Virus record (IMG/VR): IMGVR_UViG_3300028025_005543
Coordinates: 1 to 53,544 of that record
Reading direction: 5' to 3' (one strand)
Origin: a virus
DNA: 53,544 nucleotides
The notes under the pieces: model-generated
Told to the model about the DNA's origin: nothing
The model's database searches: none
What the model saw: the letters and a program-made list of their open reading frames with translations, nothing else
Shown: positions 1 through 7,316 of the stretch, piece after piece
Position numbering within the stretch: position 1 is the stretch's first letter
How the letters are laid out: each line of letters starts with the position of its first letter
Program-made: the position numbers and the translations under genes

Positions 1-1
1 G

Positions 2-136
2 TATGCGCTGCTTGAGAACTCTATAGACGAGGATATCCACCGGCTCCTAGAGCGAAAGCTATCAGTTGTTACTGAAGCAATCGATGGAGCCAGTGGGCAG
101 GAGGTTATCCTCTCCCTACTAGGTAGGAGAAATTAG
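2..136 (+). CDS. C-terminal end of a SNF2-like helicase (partial)
   Basis: An open frame runs in from the left edge and stops with TAG at 134-136, leaving 44 residues of a C-terminus. The tail has the pattern NSIDEDIHRLLERK followed by AIDG, which resembles the end of SNF2/DEAD-like helicases, where an I-E/D-E-x-I helix is followed by K and a terminal DG. The ATPase motifs lie outside the window, so the family call is an inference from this short tail. Its stop overlaps the convergent minus-strand gene by four bases (TTAG). Confidence 0.55.
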   Translation, partial: YALLENSIDEDIHRLLERKLSVVTEAIDGASGQEVILSLLGRRN

Positions 137-357
137 TCCAAGACCTCGACGGCAATAGTTTTTTCTTGGACTTCGGTATCCATTGACTTGTCAAACTCAT
201 CGTCAAGGAATTCAGCATTTTCGTTTAGCCAATAACCCTTGTCGTCAATTGGCCACTCGTCCCACTTAGACGGAAGTGGTTTGGTCAAGTGGTATCGAAC
301 GTATCGAGTTTCCTCAACAGTACGAGTTTCAATGTTGGTTACAAGGTACAGAGCCAT
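133..357 (-). CDS. Hypothetical 74-residue acidic protein
   Basis: The protein is acidic and I do not recognise it. It has no membrane segment or cysteine motif. The ATG start is preceded by GAGGA eight bases upstream, a good ribosome binding site. The start sits directly after the stop of the gene transcribed before it (TAA then ATG), so the two are probably coupled in a short minus-strand operon covering 133-785. Its own stop overlaps the convergent helicase-like gene by four bases. Confidence 0.75.
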   Translation of the reverse strand: MALYLVTNIETRTVEETRYVRYHLTKPLPSKWDEWPIDDKGYWLNENAEFLDDEFDKSMDTEVQEKTIAVEVLD

Positions 358-561
358 TTAGTAGTCCTCTCGTGGCGGCATATCGCGCTTGATTACATAT
401 GATAACCAAGCCAATGGTGCAATTCCAATTATGCCGAAAAGCATAATGACTGGTGCTACTTCAGGTGCTTGGTACATAAAGAACCAAGACGACAAGATGG
501 TTGTGAGTATGCCAATGCGAACGACACTTTGCATACAGTTATAGAGCATTCTGTCGGTCAT
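358..561 (-). CDS. Small two-helix membrane protein
   Basis: The 67 residues contain two hydrophobic segments, roughly residues 14-30 (IGILTTILSSWFFMY) and 36-57 (VAPVIMLFGIIGIAPLAWLSYVI), then a short charged tail KRDMPPREDY. It is therefore an integral membrane protein of unknown role. Its ATG overlaps the stop of the preceding gene (ATGA at 558-561), indicating translational coupling. The two-helix layout would also fit a holin, but the lysozyme-fold gene is 1.7 kb away in another unit, so I do not assign that function. Confidence 0.75.
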   Translation of the reverse strand: MTDRMLYNCMQSVVRIGILTTILSSWFFMYQAPEVAPVIMLFGIIGIAPLAWLSYVIKRDMPPREDY

Positions 562-785
562 AGTGCGATACTCTCGCCCTCTGTGTCAATTCCAAACCAA
601 ACCCCACCACCGTTGCCCTCGTAATCCTGTGACGGGTACAACTTTACCCCATTGGACAGAACCATAACGATAGGTGTGCCGTTTCCGTACCCAACTTCCC
701 AACCCTCTGCCTCAATTTCAGCAGGGGTCATTTCACGAAGTTCGGTAATGGTCATTCCCTCAATTGCTATCTGTTTAGTAGTCAT
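558..785 (-). CDS. Hypothetical 75-residue protein, leaderless start
   Basis: I do not recognise this protein. It begins MTTKQIAIEGM and ends in a Gly-rich, acidic segment. A longer frame reaches 869, only three bases from the divergent gene at 873, leaving no room for promoters. I chose the internal ATG at 785 because a TATACT hexamer lies exactly six bases upstream (792-797 on the minus strand). That is the leaderless layout seen at several other genes here. It is the first gene of the small minus-strand operon 785-133. Confidence 0.7.
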   Translation of the reverse strand: MTTKQIAIEGMTITELREMTPAEIEAEGWEVGYGNGTPIVMVLSNGVKLYPSQDYEGNGGGVWFGIDTEGESIAL

Positions 786-791
786 AATTAC

Positions 792-797
792 AGTATA
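792..797 (-). promoter_or_regulatory. -10 element of a leaderless promoter (TATACT)
   Basis: On the minus strand TATACT is followed by GTAATT and then the ATG at 785. With initiation about seven bases after a -10 box, the transcript would start at or next to the start codon. No clear -35 box is visible. Confidence 0.55.
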
Positions 798-860
798 GAA
801 ACCCGTCAGTACCATTTTGGCGATTTCCGGAGCATCGCCAAAATAACCCTGACGACTGGT

Positions 861-866
861 TACTAT
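861..866 (+). promoter_or_regulatory. -10 element of a leaderless promoter (TACTAT)
   Basis: TACTAT lies six bases before the ATG at 873, mirroring the divergent promoter at 792-797. No Shine-Dalgarno sequence precedes the ATG, which supports leaderless translation. Confidence 0.5.
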
Positions 867-872
867 CACTTC

Positions 873-1088
873 ATGGAAAAACTACCTAAATACATCAACG
901 TCACCCGCGTTATTACATTTGATGTTCAGGACATATCTGACATACTTCATGAAGTAAAGCCCGATGGAGAAGAAGTCACAATGGAAGAAATCATGGACTA
1001 CATCTCAGATGATTTGTCTGACTGGTTTGTTGGCAACTTTGGCGATTTGATTTGGAAAGATGAAAACGGAGAAGACATTGACAACTGA
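873..1088 (+). CDS. Hypothetical 71-residue acidic protein
   Basis: This is a small acidic protein (MEKLPKYINVTRVITFDVQDI) rich in Asp and Glu, with no recognisable domain. It reads divergently from the operon at 785 and has a -10-like hexamer six bases before its ATG, so it is probably translated from a leaderless message. Its 3' end overlaps the next gene, suggesting the pair is cotranscribed. Small acidic phage proteins can be host-inhibitory or nucleic-acid mimics, but nothing here supports a specific role. Confidence 0.7.
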   Translation: MEKLPKYINVTRVITFDVQDISDILHEVKPDGEEVTMEEIMDYISDDLSDWFVGNFGDLIWKDENGEDIDN

Positions 1089-1557
1089 TTTTGCAACCAC
1101 CATTGTTTCTACTGACGGGTTTACCGTTGAGTACTCTGACCCGCTGCGACTAGATAGGCTCGACCCTGCTTGGTTTGTTTGGGGTTACAACCACACATTT
1201 GTCGCCCGTGTGAGCAAGCAAGGCCACTCCATTGATGTCTTTTGTGATGGAGAAATGCGAATCCACGTTTGGGACGATGGTTCTATGAAGTACAAAGACT
1301 CAAACTTCACAGTCATTAGGTACTCAGACAGACTTGAGGAATACGGTTTCAACAATGACCTTGACCTTATTGCAGCTGAACCACGAATTGAGTGGGAGAA
1401 CAATGCTTGGTTTGACCTCTACTGGTCATTTGGTGTGAAAGATGAAGAGGGAGAAGACTGGTTGAACTGTGTTACTCATGAATTGAGTGATGCCGTGAAT
1501 CAAGCAAAGGCTGTCATTGACGACAGAATCGCACAAAACCTCCCCGTACTCGATTAG
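1060..1557 (+). CDS. Hypothetical 165-residue protein
   Basis: I do not recognise the protein. It is rich in Trp and aromatic residues (AWFVWGYNHTFVARV, WENNAWFDLYWSFGV) and probably globular, without signal peptide or membrane segment. The ATG at 1060 overlaps the preceding gene by 29 bases and has a purine run directly against it. An in-frame TTG at 1078 has GGAG six bases upstream and overlaps only 11 bases, so it is a credible alternative start giving 159 residues. Confidence 0.75.
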   Translation: MKTEKTLTTDFATTIVSTDGFTVEYSDPLRLDRLDPAWFVWGYNHTFVARVSKQGHSIDVFCDGEMRIHVWDDGSMKYKDSNFTVIRYSDRLEEYGFNNDLDLIAAEPRIEWENNAWFDLYWSFGVKDEEGEDWLNCVTHELSDAVNQAKAVIDDRIAQNLPVLD

Positions 1558-1566
1558 GATAGGACT

Positions 1567-2064
1567 ATGGCACTAAAAAGAAGCATCAAAGAAGCAGACG
1601 TAGACAAGAAGCACCACGAATTGTGGGCAGACTTAGAGCAAGAGTTCGGAAGCAAGTACCGTATCCCCTCTGAGAAGCAGTTTGAGATGAGTGCATACAC
1701 CCGTGGTATGTATTGTTTGATGAGTTGGGACGGCAAAGGCTCGCCGGCCCGATACTTGGCATCGTATTCCATTGATGAAAAGACGATTATCAAGCTCGTA
1801 GCAGACTTCTGCGGCGAAGAAATCAGCGAAGATGACCTCTCTGTAACCAAAGAGAAGCGTGCAGATAAGTACGATGCTCTAGTTTCGTATGCGAAAGAGA
1901 ATATCTTCCGTCAATGCACTACAGAAGAACTTGTAGAAGTCGGTGGTTTCTCGTATCAGACCACTCTGAAGTACTTACAAGAGTCTGCTTGGTACAAGAA
2001 AGTGAAGAAAGGCTTGTGGGAGTGCCGCGATGCAAAGGCCGATAGAGAAGCAGAGAAGAATTAG
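1567..2064 (+). CDS. Putative winged-helix-like protein, 165 residues
   Basis: The first half is charged and helical. The C-terminal part, about residues 115-155, reads as a helix (CTTEELVEVGG), a turn, a second helix (SYQTTLKYLQES) and a possible wing (WYKKVKKGLWEC), consistent with a winged helix-turn-helix. A DNA-binding role is inferred from this pattern only. AGGA seven bases before the ATG is a good ribosome binding site and overlaps the end of the preceding gene, so the three plus-strand genes 873-2064 look like one unit. Its stop overlaps the convergent gene by four bases. Confidence 0.75.
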   Translation: MALKRSIKEADVDKKHHELWADLEQEFGSKYRIPSEKQFEMSAYTRGMYCLMSWDGKGSPARYLASYSIDEKTIIKLVADFCGEEISEDDLSVTKEKRADKYDALVSYAKENIFRQCTTEELVEVGGFSYQTTLKYLQESAWYKKVKKGLWECRDAKADREAEKN

Positions 2065-2237
2065 GCTTGCCATTTGTCTAATGGACACTCTGAATCAACG
2101 AATTTGACCTTCATTGGCATAAAACAACCACACTCCAAGCAGGCTCGAGTCTCTTTATCAAGTGATTTACAGCCTAAGCACGTCTGAAAACGCGCCATAG
2201 AGACATCGGTGGGTACTGTTTCTTCTAAGTTGTTCAT
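2061..2237 (-). CDS. Small zinc-ribbon-like protein
   Basis: This 58-residue protein has cysteines arranged as C-x2-C, about eleven residues, C-x2-C-G-C, then CP near the end (CLGCKS, CLECGCFM, SECPLDKW). The pattern is that of a compact zinc-binding fold common in small phage proteins of unknown role. A longer frame would start at 2261, but AAGG lies just before the ATG at 2237 and nothing comparable precedes the longer start, so I use the internal ATG. It lies just downstream of the lysozyme-fold gene on the same strand. Confidence 0.7.
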   Translation of the reverse strand: MNNLEETVPTDVSMARFQTCLGCKSLDKETRACLECGCFMPMKVKFVDSECPLDKWQA

Positions 2238-2270
2238 AAGCCTTCTGAATAAACGCGTCACAAAGCGAGT

Positions 2271-2831
2271 TTAGTTCTTCTTTTTGCACCTATGCGCATA
2301 CTCCGGACCCCATTGGCAAGGGTCCCAAGGTCCCCAACCCGAAGCTTTGAACATAATGAAGCCTGCTTTGAGGTTTACGAGTGGGTCAAAGAGTGGTTCT
2401 TGTGTACAAATATCCATTTCGCGGCAAATAAGAGCCCATTTATTGCGAGATGGGTCGTAGTTCACTCCATTTATCTGCAACAAACCCGTATCAGAACGGT
2501 GAGAGTAGGTAGAAACACCCGTGATATTGCAGTTCTTATCCACAATGTCGCCACCACGTCTGTTAGGACAGCCACCTGATTCTCTCAGAACGATTTGTGT
2601 GAGTCGAGGGATTGCTTTCTTGGGCCAACCTGCTGCCAAAGCGAGTTCAGGAAGCCACGAGACATCGCCGTGTCTGAAAACTACCGTCTGAGAGAGGGTT
2701 AGTGGTTCAGTCCGGTCGGCAACAGCCGATGAAAACAGCGATATTTGGTCACCCCCTATCGGTGTGCTAGGTGCTAAAGCACCAAAGGCAAAAAAAACTA
2801 AAGAGGTAACCCAACCAGCAATGATTCTCAA
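2271..2831 (-). CDS. Secreted lysozyme-fold cell-wall hydrolase (endolysin candidate)
   Basis: The 186-residue protein starts with a hydrophobic stretch (residues 1-20, MRIIAGWVTSLVFFAFGALA) that fits a signal peptide or signal-anchor. The catalytic part resembles lysozyme/SLT transglycosylase folds: IVLRESGGC places the likely catalytic Glu at about residue 84, and SDTGLLQING (about 113-122) matches the G-L-x-Q-I-N motif. The C-terminus is Trp- and Cys-rich (GWGPWDPCQW). The start is a TTG at 2831, supported by a strong AGGAG site six bases upstream. The likely role is cleaving peptidoglycan at lysis or entry. The export signal suggests holin-independent translocation, which is inferred. Confidence 0.8.
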   Translation of the reverse strand: MRIIAGWVTSLVFFAFGALAPSTPIGGDQISLFSSAVADRTEPLTLSQTVVFRHGDVSWLPELALAAGWPKKAIPRLTQIVLRESGGCPNRRGGDIVDKNCNITGVSTYSHRSDTGLLQINGVNYDPSRNKWALICREMDICTQEPLFDPLVNLKAGFIMFKASGWGPWDPCQWGPEYAHRCKKKN

Positions 2832-2959
2832 ACTGTTCTCCTGAAATAGGTGGATAAGGTACAGGTTTAGTAAATCCTGCTTATGTAGTTCAGTAACTCA
2901 GTACTTCAATGTTATCAGATTGCAGCACAAAATGACACTATTACGTTACCCGTGGGTAA

Positions 2960-3232
2960 TTAGTCCTTCACAATTGGCTGAGTTGCAAGCCTATCAACGA
3001 ATTCATTGGGGTTCTCCAGCTTCAGAGAAACCATATAAGTCCCGTTGTTCTCCGAGACTGGCATCAGTCCCATTGAGTCAATGATGTAGCCGGCCAAAGT
3101 CAGAGAATCGTTCTCGACCTCAATGATTTCCTTGTCAGTCATCTCGTTGACGTTCTCGTCGGTGATTTGCAAGTCGGTCAAAAGCTCCTGAATATGCTCA
3201 AGAATAGCCATTCTTACTTCTGTTGCGTCCAT
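2960..3232 (-). CDS. Hypothetical 90-residue acidic protein
   Basis: This is a helical, acidic protein beginning MDATEVRMAILEHIQELLTD, with no recognised domain. It is the upstream minus-strand neighbour of the lysozyme-fold gene and reads divergently from the single-stranded DNA-binding protein gene. The ATG at 3232 has no obvious ribosome binding site; a second in-frame ATG at 3211 has a weak purine-rich site and would give 83 residues. Confidence 0.65.
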   Translation of the reverse strand: MDATEVRMAILEHIQELLTDLQITDENVNEMTDKEIIEVENDSLTLAGYIIDSMGLMPVSENNGTYMVSLKLENPNEFVDRLATQPIVKD

Positions 3233-3307
3233 ATGGTTGCGTAGCCCTTTCGTAGGTGTTAGGCTGACACTCTAGCAAGAAACCAACCCGATATCTAAGG
3301 AGAAGAA

Positions 3308-3739
3308 ATGAATCTTTCACCAATTACTGTGATTGGAAATATCACAGCAGACCCGGAACTCACGTTCCTTGGAAGTGGAACACCAAAACTGACATTCTCA
3401 GTTGCAGTGAATCACGTCTGGTATGACGACAAGAACGAAAAGCAAGAGAAAGTTTCTTTTGTGAACGTAACTGCTTGGCGTTATTTGGCAGAAAACATTG
3501 CACGTTCGGCAAGCAAGGGTGTAGGCGTAATTGTTTACGGCCGCCTCGAGCAGAGAACGTATGAAAAAGATGGCGAAAAGAAGTCAATCACTGAAATTGT
3601 CGCCGAAGAAGTAGGAATCTTGGTTCGTTCGATTGAGTCAATTGAGCGTCGCAAGAGTGCAGAGAACGGAACGAAGCCTGCTGCAAAGCCTGCGCAACGT
3701 CCACTCGCACGAGTTGGCTCTGAAGAAGAGCCTTTCTAA
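3308..3739 (+). CDS. ssb: Single-stranded DNA-binding protein
   Basis: The 143-residue protein has the SSB OB-fold: VIGNITADPELTFLGSGTP at the start, AVNHVWYDDKNEKQEKVSFVNVTAWRYLAENIA in the middle, then KGVGVIVYGRLEQRTYEKDGEK. A Pro/Ala linker leads to the acidic tip EEEPF, the counterpart of the bacterial tail that recruits replication proteins. It coats single-stranded DNA during phage replication. AAGGAGAAG before the ATG is a strong ribosome binding site, unlike the leaderless starts elsewhere. A terminator follows at 3774. Confidence 0.93.
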   Translation: MNLSPITVIGNITADPELTFLGSGTPKLTFSVAVNHVWYDDKNEKQEKVSFVNVTAWRYLAENIARSASKGVGVIVYGRLEQRTYEKDGEKKSITEIVAEEVGILVRSIESIERRKSAENGTKPAAKPAQRPLARVGSEEEPF

Positions 3740-3773
3740 CAAATTCGCCATTCCCTTGGCGTAGGTAGGTGTG

Positions 3774-3822
3774 TCCCATCAGTTGTTTCCGGAACGTGCA
3801 GCTGATGGGATTACACTTTTTA
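3774..3822 (+). terminator. Rho-independent terminator after ssb
   Basis: A 12-bp stem (3774-3785 with 3799-3810, one G-T pair) closes a 13-base loop and is followed shortly by a T-run at 3817-3821. It ends transcription from ssb. Its 3' part overlaps the -10 element of the next gene. Confidence 0.75.
3812..3817 (+). promoter_or_regulatory. -10 element of a leaderless promoter (TACACT)
   Basis: TACACT is six bases before the ATG at 3824, with TTTTAG between and no Shine-Dalgarno sequence. It sits immediately downstream of the ssb terminator stem, so one short segment ends one transcript and starts the next. Confidence 0.55.
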
Positions 3823-3823
3823 G

Positions 3824-4228
3824 ATGACAACAGAACACCGAAAGTCGCCTCGACGCAAAATAAAGTCGATTGAGCGCATCGGGACTTGGGGAAACCTCAA
3901 GTATCACCACTTATTAGAGTGCGGCCACACAGAAGTTCGAGCAAGAGCATCTTCAGCTCCCAAATTAGCTTGTGCCTGGTGCTTGCGTGTCGAAGATAAA
4001 AAAGATGAACTTTCTGCGCTTGTTTCGACTGGCAATCGAACTGATGAAAACTTTGATGAAATGTTTATAAAACAACTCGATAATGAATCACGTGTTCGAG
4101 CAGAAATATCGAAGCGGCTGCAGGTCCCGGTCGACGCGATTGACGTAACAATTGACGAAATTACCGGAATTAGAGCTGCGCGCATTTTCTTTTCTCCCTC
4201 AGACGTGTCTAGAATGACGGGACAATAA
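3824..4228 (+). CDS. Hypothetical protein with a His/Cys cluster
   Basis: The 134-residue protein starts with a basic patch (HRKSPRRKIKSIER), followed by KYHHLLECGHTEVRARASS and LACAWCLRVEDK. The CGH and CAWC elements could bind one metal ion. The C-terminal half (residues 75-134) looks alpha/beta and ends SPSDVSRMTGQ. I do not recognise the family. It lies between the ssb terminator and whiB, and its ATG is placed for leaderless translation. Confidence 0.75.
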   Translation: MTTEHRKSPRRKIKSIERIGTWGNLKYHHLLECGHTEVRARASSAPKLACAWCLRVEDKKDELSALVSTGNRTDENFDEMFIKQLDNESRVRAEISKRLQVPVDAIDVTIDEITGIRAARIFFSPSDVSRMTGQ

Positions 4229-4249
4229 CCGTTCCGACACAAAGGGGAA

Positions 4250-4651
4250 ATGTACGTGGCCAATCTTTGGGGTATTCCTGTTAAAGACCAGCTCTTTCCA
4301 AGAGGACGTGCAGCTTGCACCGGGCATAACACTGAAATGTGGTTCCCGGATTACACAGTCAACAAAGATTCACACACAAAACGTGAACTTGTTGCAAAAC
4401 GCAACAAAGATATTGCAGCAGCAAAAGCAATTTGTGAAACGTGTGAGATTAAACAAGAATGTTTGATGTGGTCACTGAAGTATGAGCCGTTTGGTATATG
4501 GGGCGGCCGTGATGAACGTGAGCGTTTCTGGGACAGACGGGACTTAAAGGTTGAATGCGTGATTAATGAGCGCTTATTCATTCCGGGTCTTGGCCGTGTT
4601 TCTACAGCTACAGTAAAAACGGAGACGCGCGTCATTGGACGTATGAAGTGA
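4250..4651 (+). CDS. whiB: WhiB-family iron-sulfur transcriptional regulator
   Basis: The 133-residue protein has the four WhiB cysteines at about residues 23, 62, 65 and 71 (C-x38-C-x2-C-x5-C), which hold a 4Fe-4S cluster, followed by the G-I-W-G-G turn at 82-86 that contacts the sigma factor. WhiB proteins occur in Actinobacteria and their phages; in mycobacteriophages they can redirect host transcription or block septation. Here it sits directly ahead of the primase-helicase, overlapping its GTG start by four bases, so it is likely early. AAAGGGGAA before the ATG is a good ribosome binding site. The C-terminus carries a basic tail. Confidence 0.9.
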   Translation: MYVANLWGIPVKDQLFPRGRAACTGHNTEMWFPDYTVNKDSHTKRELVAKRNKDIAAAKAICETCEIKQECLMWSLKYEPFGIWGGRDERERFWDRRDLKVECVINERLFIPGLGRVSTATVKTETRVIGRMK

Positions 4652-6351
4652 TAAACATTGAGGACTTTTTAAGCCGCTTTGAGGGAGTGAAAGGCGGCAA
4701 CAATCAGTGGCAAGCTCGATGCCCGTGTCGAAATGATGACGAAAACCCGTCGTTGGCCATTGCATACAAAGATGAACGTATTCTTGTCAACTGTTTCCGT
4801 GGTTCTAGTGCGTGCAGCGCGCAGGAAATATGCAAAGAAGTAGGTCTAACTATCAATGACTTGTTCCCGGACAAGCCAAAAGAGAAAAAACTCTCAAAAG
4901 TTGCAGAATATAACTACTACGACGAAGCTGGGGAGCTGTTATTTCAGAAAGTACGTTACGTTGACCAAGATGGAAGAAAGACTTTCCGTCAACGCCGTCC
5001 CGTAGATGGTGGTCAATGGGAGTATTCACTCGGTGATACGCCAAAAGTTCTTTATAATCTGCCGGCAGTACGTGCAGCTATCGCAAACAACACGTCTATC
5101 TACGTCGTTGAGGGAGAAAAGGACGCTGATGCACTGATTGCACGTGGATTAGTTGCTACAACAATGCCCGGAGGGGCTGGAAACTGGCTTGATATCCACA
5201 CAATGGCTCTTGCAGGCGGGACTATTGACATTGTTGCAGATAATGACGAAGTTGGCCACGAACACGCTGCTGATGTTTTCAGAAAGTTGCAAGAAGTTGG
5301 TTGCGACGTAGCTTTATGGCGCTGCCCATCAAAGAAAGATGTGTTTGACCACCTTGCAGCCGGGCTGAACTTAGATGAACTTGAGCCGCTTGACCCGGAC
5401 GGACTTACGGAGCTTGTATCGGCTGAAGTCCCGAGTGAAGAAACGCCATTGACGCAAGCAATCGAGAGAATTGCGGCCACGTTGCTCAACCCGGACCTCA
5501 CGCCGCAACAAAAGTTGCTAAAAGCAGCGCTTATTTCGACTAGCGCAGCAACAGAGCAGCCGCTGTATACCGGGCGTCTTGTGAAATGGCAAGATTTCAT
5601 CAATGAGGAACAGTCGAGTGAGCCTAAATGGGTAATCGACGGCGTGTTGGAAGCACAAGAACGTGTAATTGTTGTTGCAGCTGAAGGCGTTGGTAAAACA
5701 ATGTTGATGCGGCAGGTTGCAATTCTTACCGGGGCCGGCATTCACCCATTCACTTTTCAACCAATGCAGCAGCGGCGTACATTGTTTGTTGACTTGGAGA
5801 ACCCGGAACACATTATTCACAAAATGTCATCACAAATCTTTGCTGATGTTTTCAAAATGGGTTGGGTCAAGGACGTTGAGGCTCAAATTTGGATGGAGCC
5901 ATCGGGACTGAACCTGCTGAACAAGGCTGACAGGCAAAAACTTGAGGAACAGATAGAAAAAACACGCCCGGAACTCATTTGTATGGGGCCGCTGTATAAG
6001 AGCTTCGTTGACCCCGGCGGCAGAACGTCTGAATCAATCGTTGTTGAGATTGCTAAGTACCTTGACTACATCAGAACTGTATATAACTGCGCATTATGGC
6101 TAGAACATCACGCACCACTCGGTACGACGATGGCTACACGGGACTTGCGCCCGTTTGGTTCAGCAGTATGGTCACGTTGGCCGGAGTTTGGTATTGCATT
6201 ATCACCCGTACCAACCGGGGAACCTTACGTTTACGACATTAGACACTTCAGAGGAGCGCGTGATGAACGTGCGTGGCCGTCACTTATCAAGCGCAGCCCA
6301 CGTCCCGGCGGCCGTTTCCCATTTACAGTGTTAGAATATCTAAAGGTATGA
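4648..6351 (+). CDS. Primase-helicase: zinc finger, Toprim and RecA-like ATPase
   Basis: The 567-residue protein has an N-terminal CHC2-like zinc region (ARCPCRNDDENPSL, then VNCFRGSSACSAQEIC, residues about 24-62). A Toprim-like domain follows, with YVVEGEKDADAL (about 150) and DIVADNDEVG (about 195). A RepA/RecA-like ATPase comes last, with Walker A VAAEGVGKTM at about 343-351 and TLFVDLEN as the Walker B-like strand. This combination suits primer synthesis and unwinding at the fork. GTG is the start codon, overlapping the whiB stop. The next gene begins inside its stop (ATGA), so whiB, primase and the HTH protein form a coupled operon. Confidence 0.87.
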   Translation: MINIEDFLSRFEGVKGGNNQWQARCPCRNDDENPSLAIAYKDERILVNCFRGSSACSAQEICKEVGLTINDLFPDKPKEKKLSKVAEYNYYDEAGELLFQKVRYVDQDGRKTFRQRRPVDGGQWEYSLGDTPKVLYNLPAVRAAIANNTSIYVVEGEKDADALIARGLVATTMPGGAGNWLDIHTMALAGGTIDIVADNDEVGHEHAADVFRKLQEVGCDVALWRCPSKKDVFDHLAAGLNLDELEPLDPDGLTELVSAEVPSEETPLTQAIERIAATLLNPDLTPQQKLLKAALISTSAATEQPLYTGRLVKWQDFINEEQSSEPKWVIDGVLEAQERVIVVAAEGVGKTMLMRQVAILTGAGIHPFTFQPMQQRRTLFVDLENPEHIIHKMSSQIFADVFKMGWVKDVEAQIWMEPSGLNLLNKADRQKLEEQIEKTRPELICMGPLYKSFVDPGGRTSESIVVEIAKYLDYIRTVYNCALWLEHHAPLGTTMATRDLRPFGSAVWSRWPEFGIALSPVPTGEPYVYDIRHFRGARDERAWPSLIKRSPRPGGRFPFTVLEYLKV

Positions 6352-6992
6352 ACGATAAGAATAAAGTAATGAACCGGGAGTTCTTGGCTGAACGGGACTA
6401 TCGCATTTTTGCGATGAAGAAAGCCGGGCTTGGTGTTCGAGAGATTGCTCGACGTTTCGATATGACCACAGCGGCCGTAAACAAGGCAATTCAGCGGCAA
6501 CTGGCCAAGATGAACCAAGAAGCGCAGCTAAATTACTCGGAAGTTCTACGTTTGGAGCTTGAGCGGCTCGATGCGCTGCAGTCAGCTATCTGGCCAATGA
6601 CACAAAATCGAAAAGTTACGTCAGATGATGGCAAAGAAGTGCAAATCGAACCAGAAATCAAGGCAATTCAGCAAGTTTTGTCGATTATGGACCGGAGAAC
6701 GAAGCTGCTTGGTATGGATAATGTCAATATCAATGTACAAATGGACGTTCAGGAGAAGCAAGGCAACATAATCAAGGCAACTCTCGCCGGCCAGCAAGGA
6801 ATGGCGGCTGGTGCAAACCAATTTAGTCCCGAAGAGGACGCGAAGAAGCTGCTCGAACTGATGGCGGCCTCCGGGGTTCTCCCGGAAGCTATCGTGCGTC
6901 AACTAATGTCTGAAGGTGAGCCTATCCAAGATGCAGAAGTGGTGGAAAACGATGTCGAACTCAGACAAATCAATTCAGGAAGCGATGAATGA
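6348..6992 (+). CDS. HTH protein resembling a terminase small subunit
   Basis: The ATG at 6348 overlaps the primase-helicase stop (ATGA); a longer upstream frame exists but lies wholly inside the primase gene. The 214-residue protein has a helix-turn-helix at about residues 15-45 (AMKKAGLGVREIARRFDMTTAAVNKAI). A helical region follows, LELERLDALQSAIW then QQVLSIMDRRTKLLGMDN, a pattern typical of small terminase or packaging-initiation proteins. The C-terminus is acidic. Small terminases bind the packaging site and stimulate the large subunit. The large subunit here is 46 kb away, so this is a moderate-confidence call; a phage regulator is the alternative. Confidence 0.6.
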   Translation: MNDKNKVMNREFLAERDYRIFAMKKAGLGVREIARRFDMTTAAVNKAIQRQLAKMNQEAQLNYSEVLRLELERLDALQSAIWPMTQNRKVTSDDGKEVQIEPEIKAIQQVLSIMDRRTKLLGMDNVNINVQMDVQEKQGNIIKATLAGQQGMAAGANQFSPEEDAKKLLELMAASGVLPEAIVRQLMSEGEPIQDAEVVENDVELRQINSGSDE

Positions 6993-7278
6993 CGTGGCCG
7001 ATGAAATGAAGCCGCAAGATATGAATGTCAAACCCGTTGCCCCGGTCGAAGAAGGCGACAGTCCCGCAGATAAGCAAGTGATTGTGCGGCTGACACTCGA
7101 AGAACGTGAGAACTGGAAGGCCGCCGCAGACAAGACTGGCCAAACTTTGTCAGCTTTTATCCGGGACCTTTGCAATGCGCGGGCCGATGAAGTGCTTGTC
7201 TGTTCACACCCGGTAAATCAACGTAGATTTTACCCGTGGGCCGAGTTTTGCCTGAAGTGCAATACTCGTATGAGGTAA
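6952..7278 (+). CDS. Ribbon-helix-helix protein with C-terminal zinc motif
   Basis: Residues about 43-80 (QVIVRLTLEERENWKAAADKTG, then SAFIRDLCNA) match a ribbon-helix-helix DNA-binding fold of the CopG/MobC type. The C-terminus has VCSHP and FCLKC, a possible C-x-H / C-x2-C zinc site. DNA binding is inferred from the fold pattern. The start is uncertain: ATG at 6952 has a GGTGG site six bases upstream, while ATG at 6985 has AGGA four bases upstream and overlaps the preceding gene by only eight bases. I list the longer form (108 residues). Confidence 0.65.
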   Translation: MSNSDKSIQEAMNDVADEMKPQDMNVKPVAPVEEGDSPADKQVIVRLTLEERENWKAAADKTGQTLSAFIRDLCNARADEVLVCSHPVNQRRFYPWAEFCLKCNTRMR

Positions 7279-7304
7279 TCGCCAGAATACATCTGACGAT
7301 TTTG

Positions 7305-7310
7305 TACCAT
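7305..7310 (+). promoter_or_regulatory. -10 element of a leaderless promoter (TACCAT)
   Basis: TACCAT is six bases before the ATG at 7317. The intervening TGAGGT could look like a ribosome binding site but directly abuts the start codon, too close to act as one. Confidence 0.45.
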
Positions 7311-7316
7311 TGAGGT

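Noticed and set aside
5100-5741. Minus-strand frame of 213 codons opposite the primase-helicase
   Set aside because: Low-complexity Ser/Ala/Thr shadow of a gene with Toprim and Walker motifs on the other strand.
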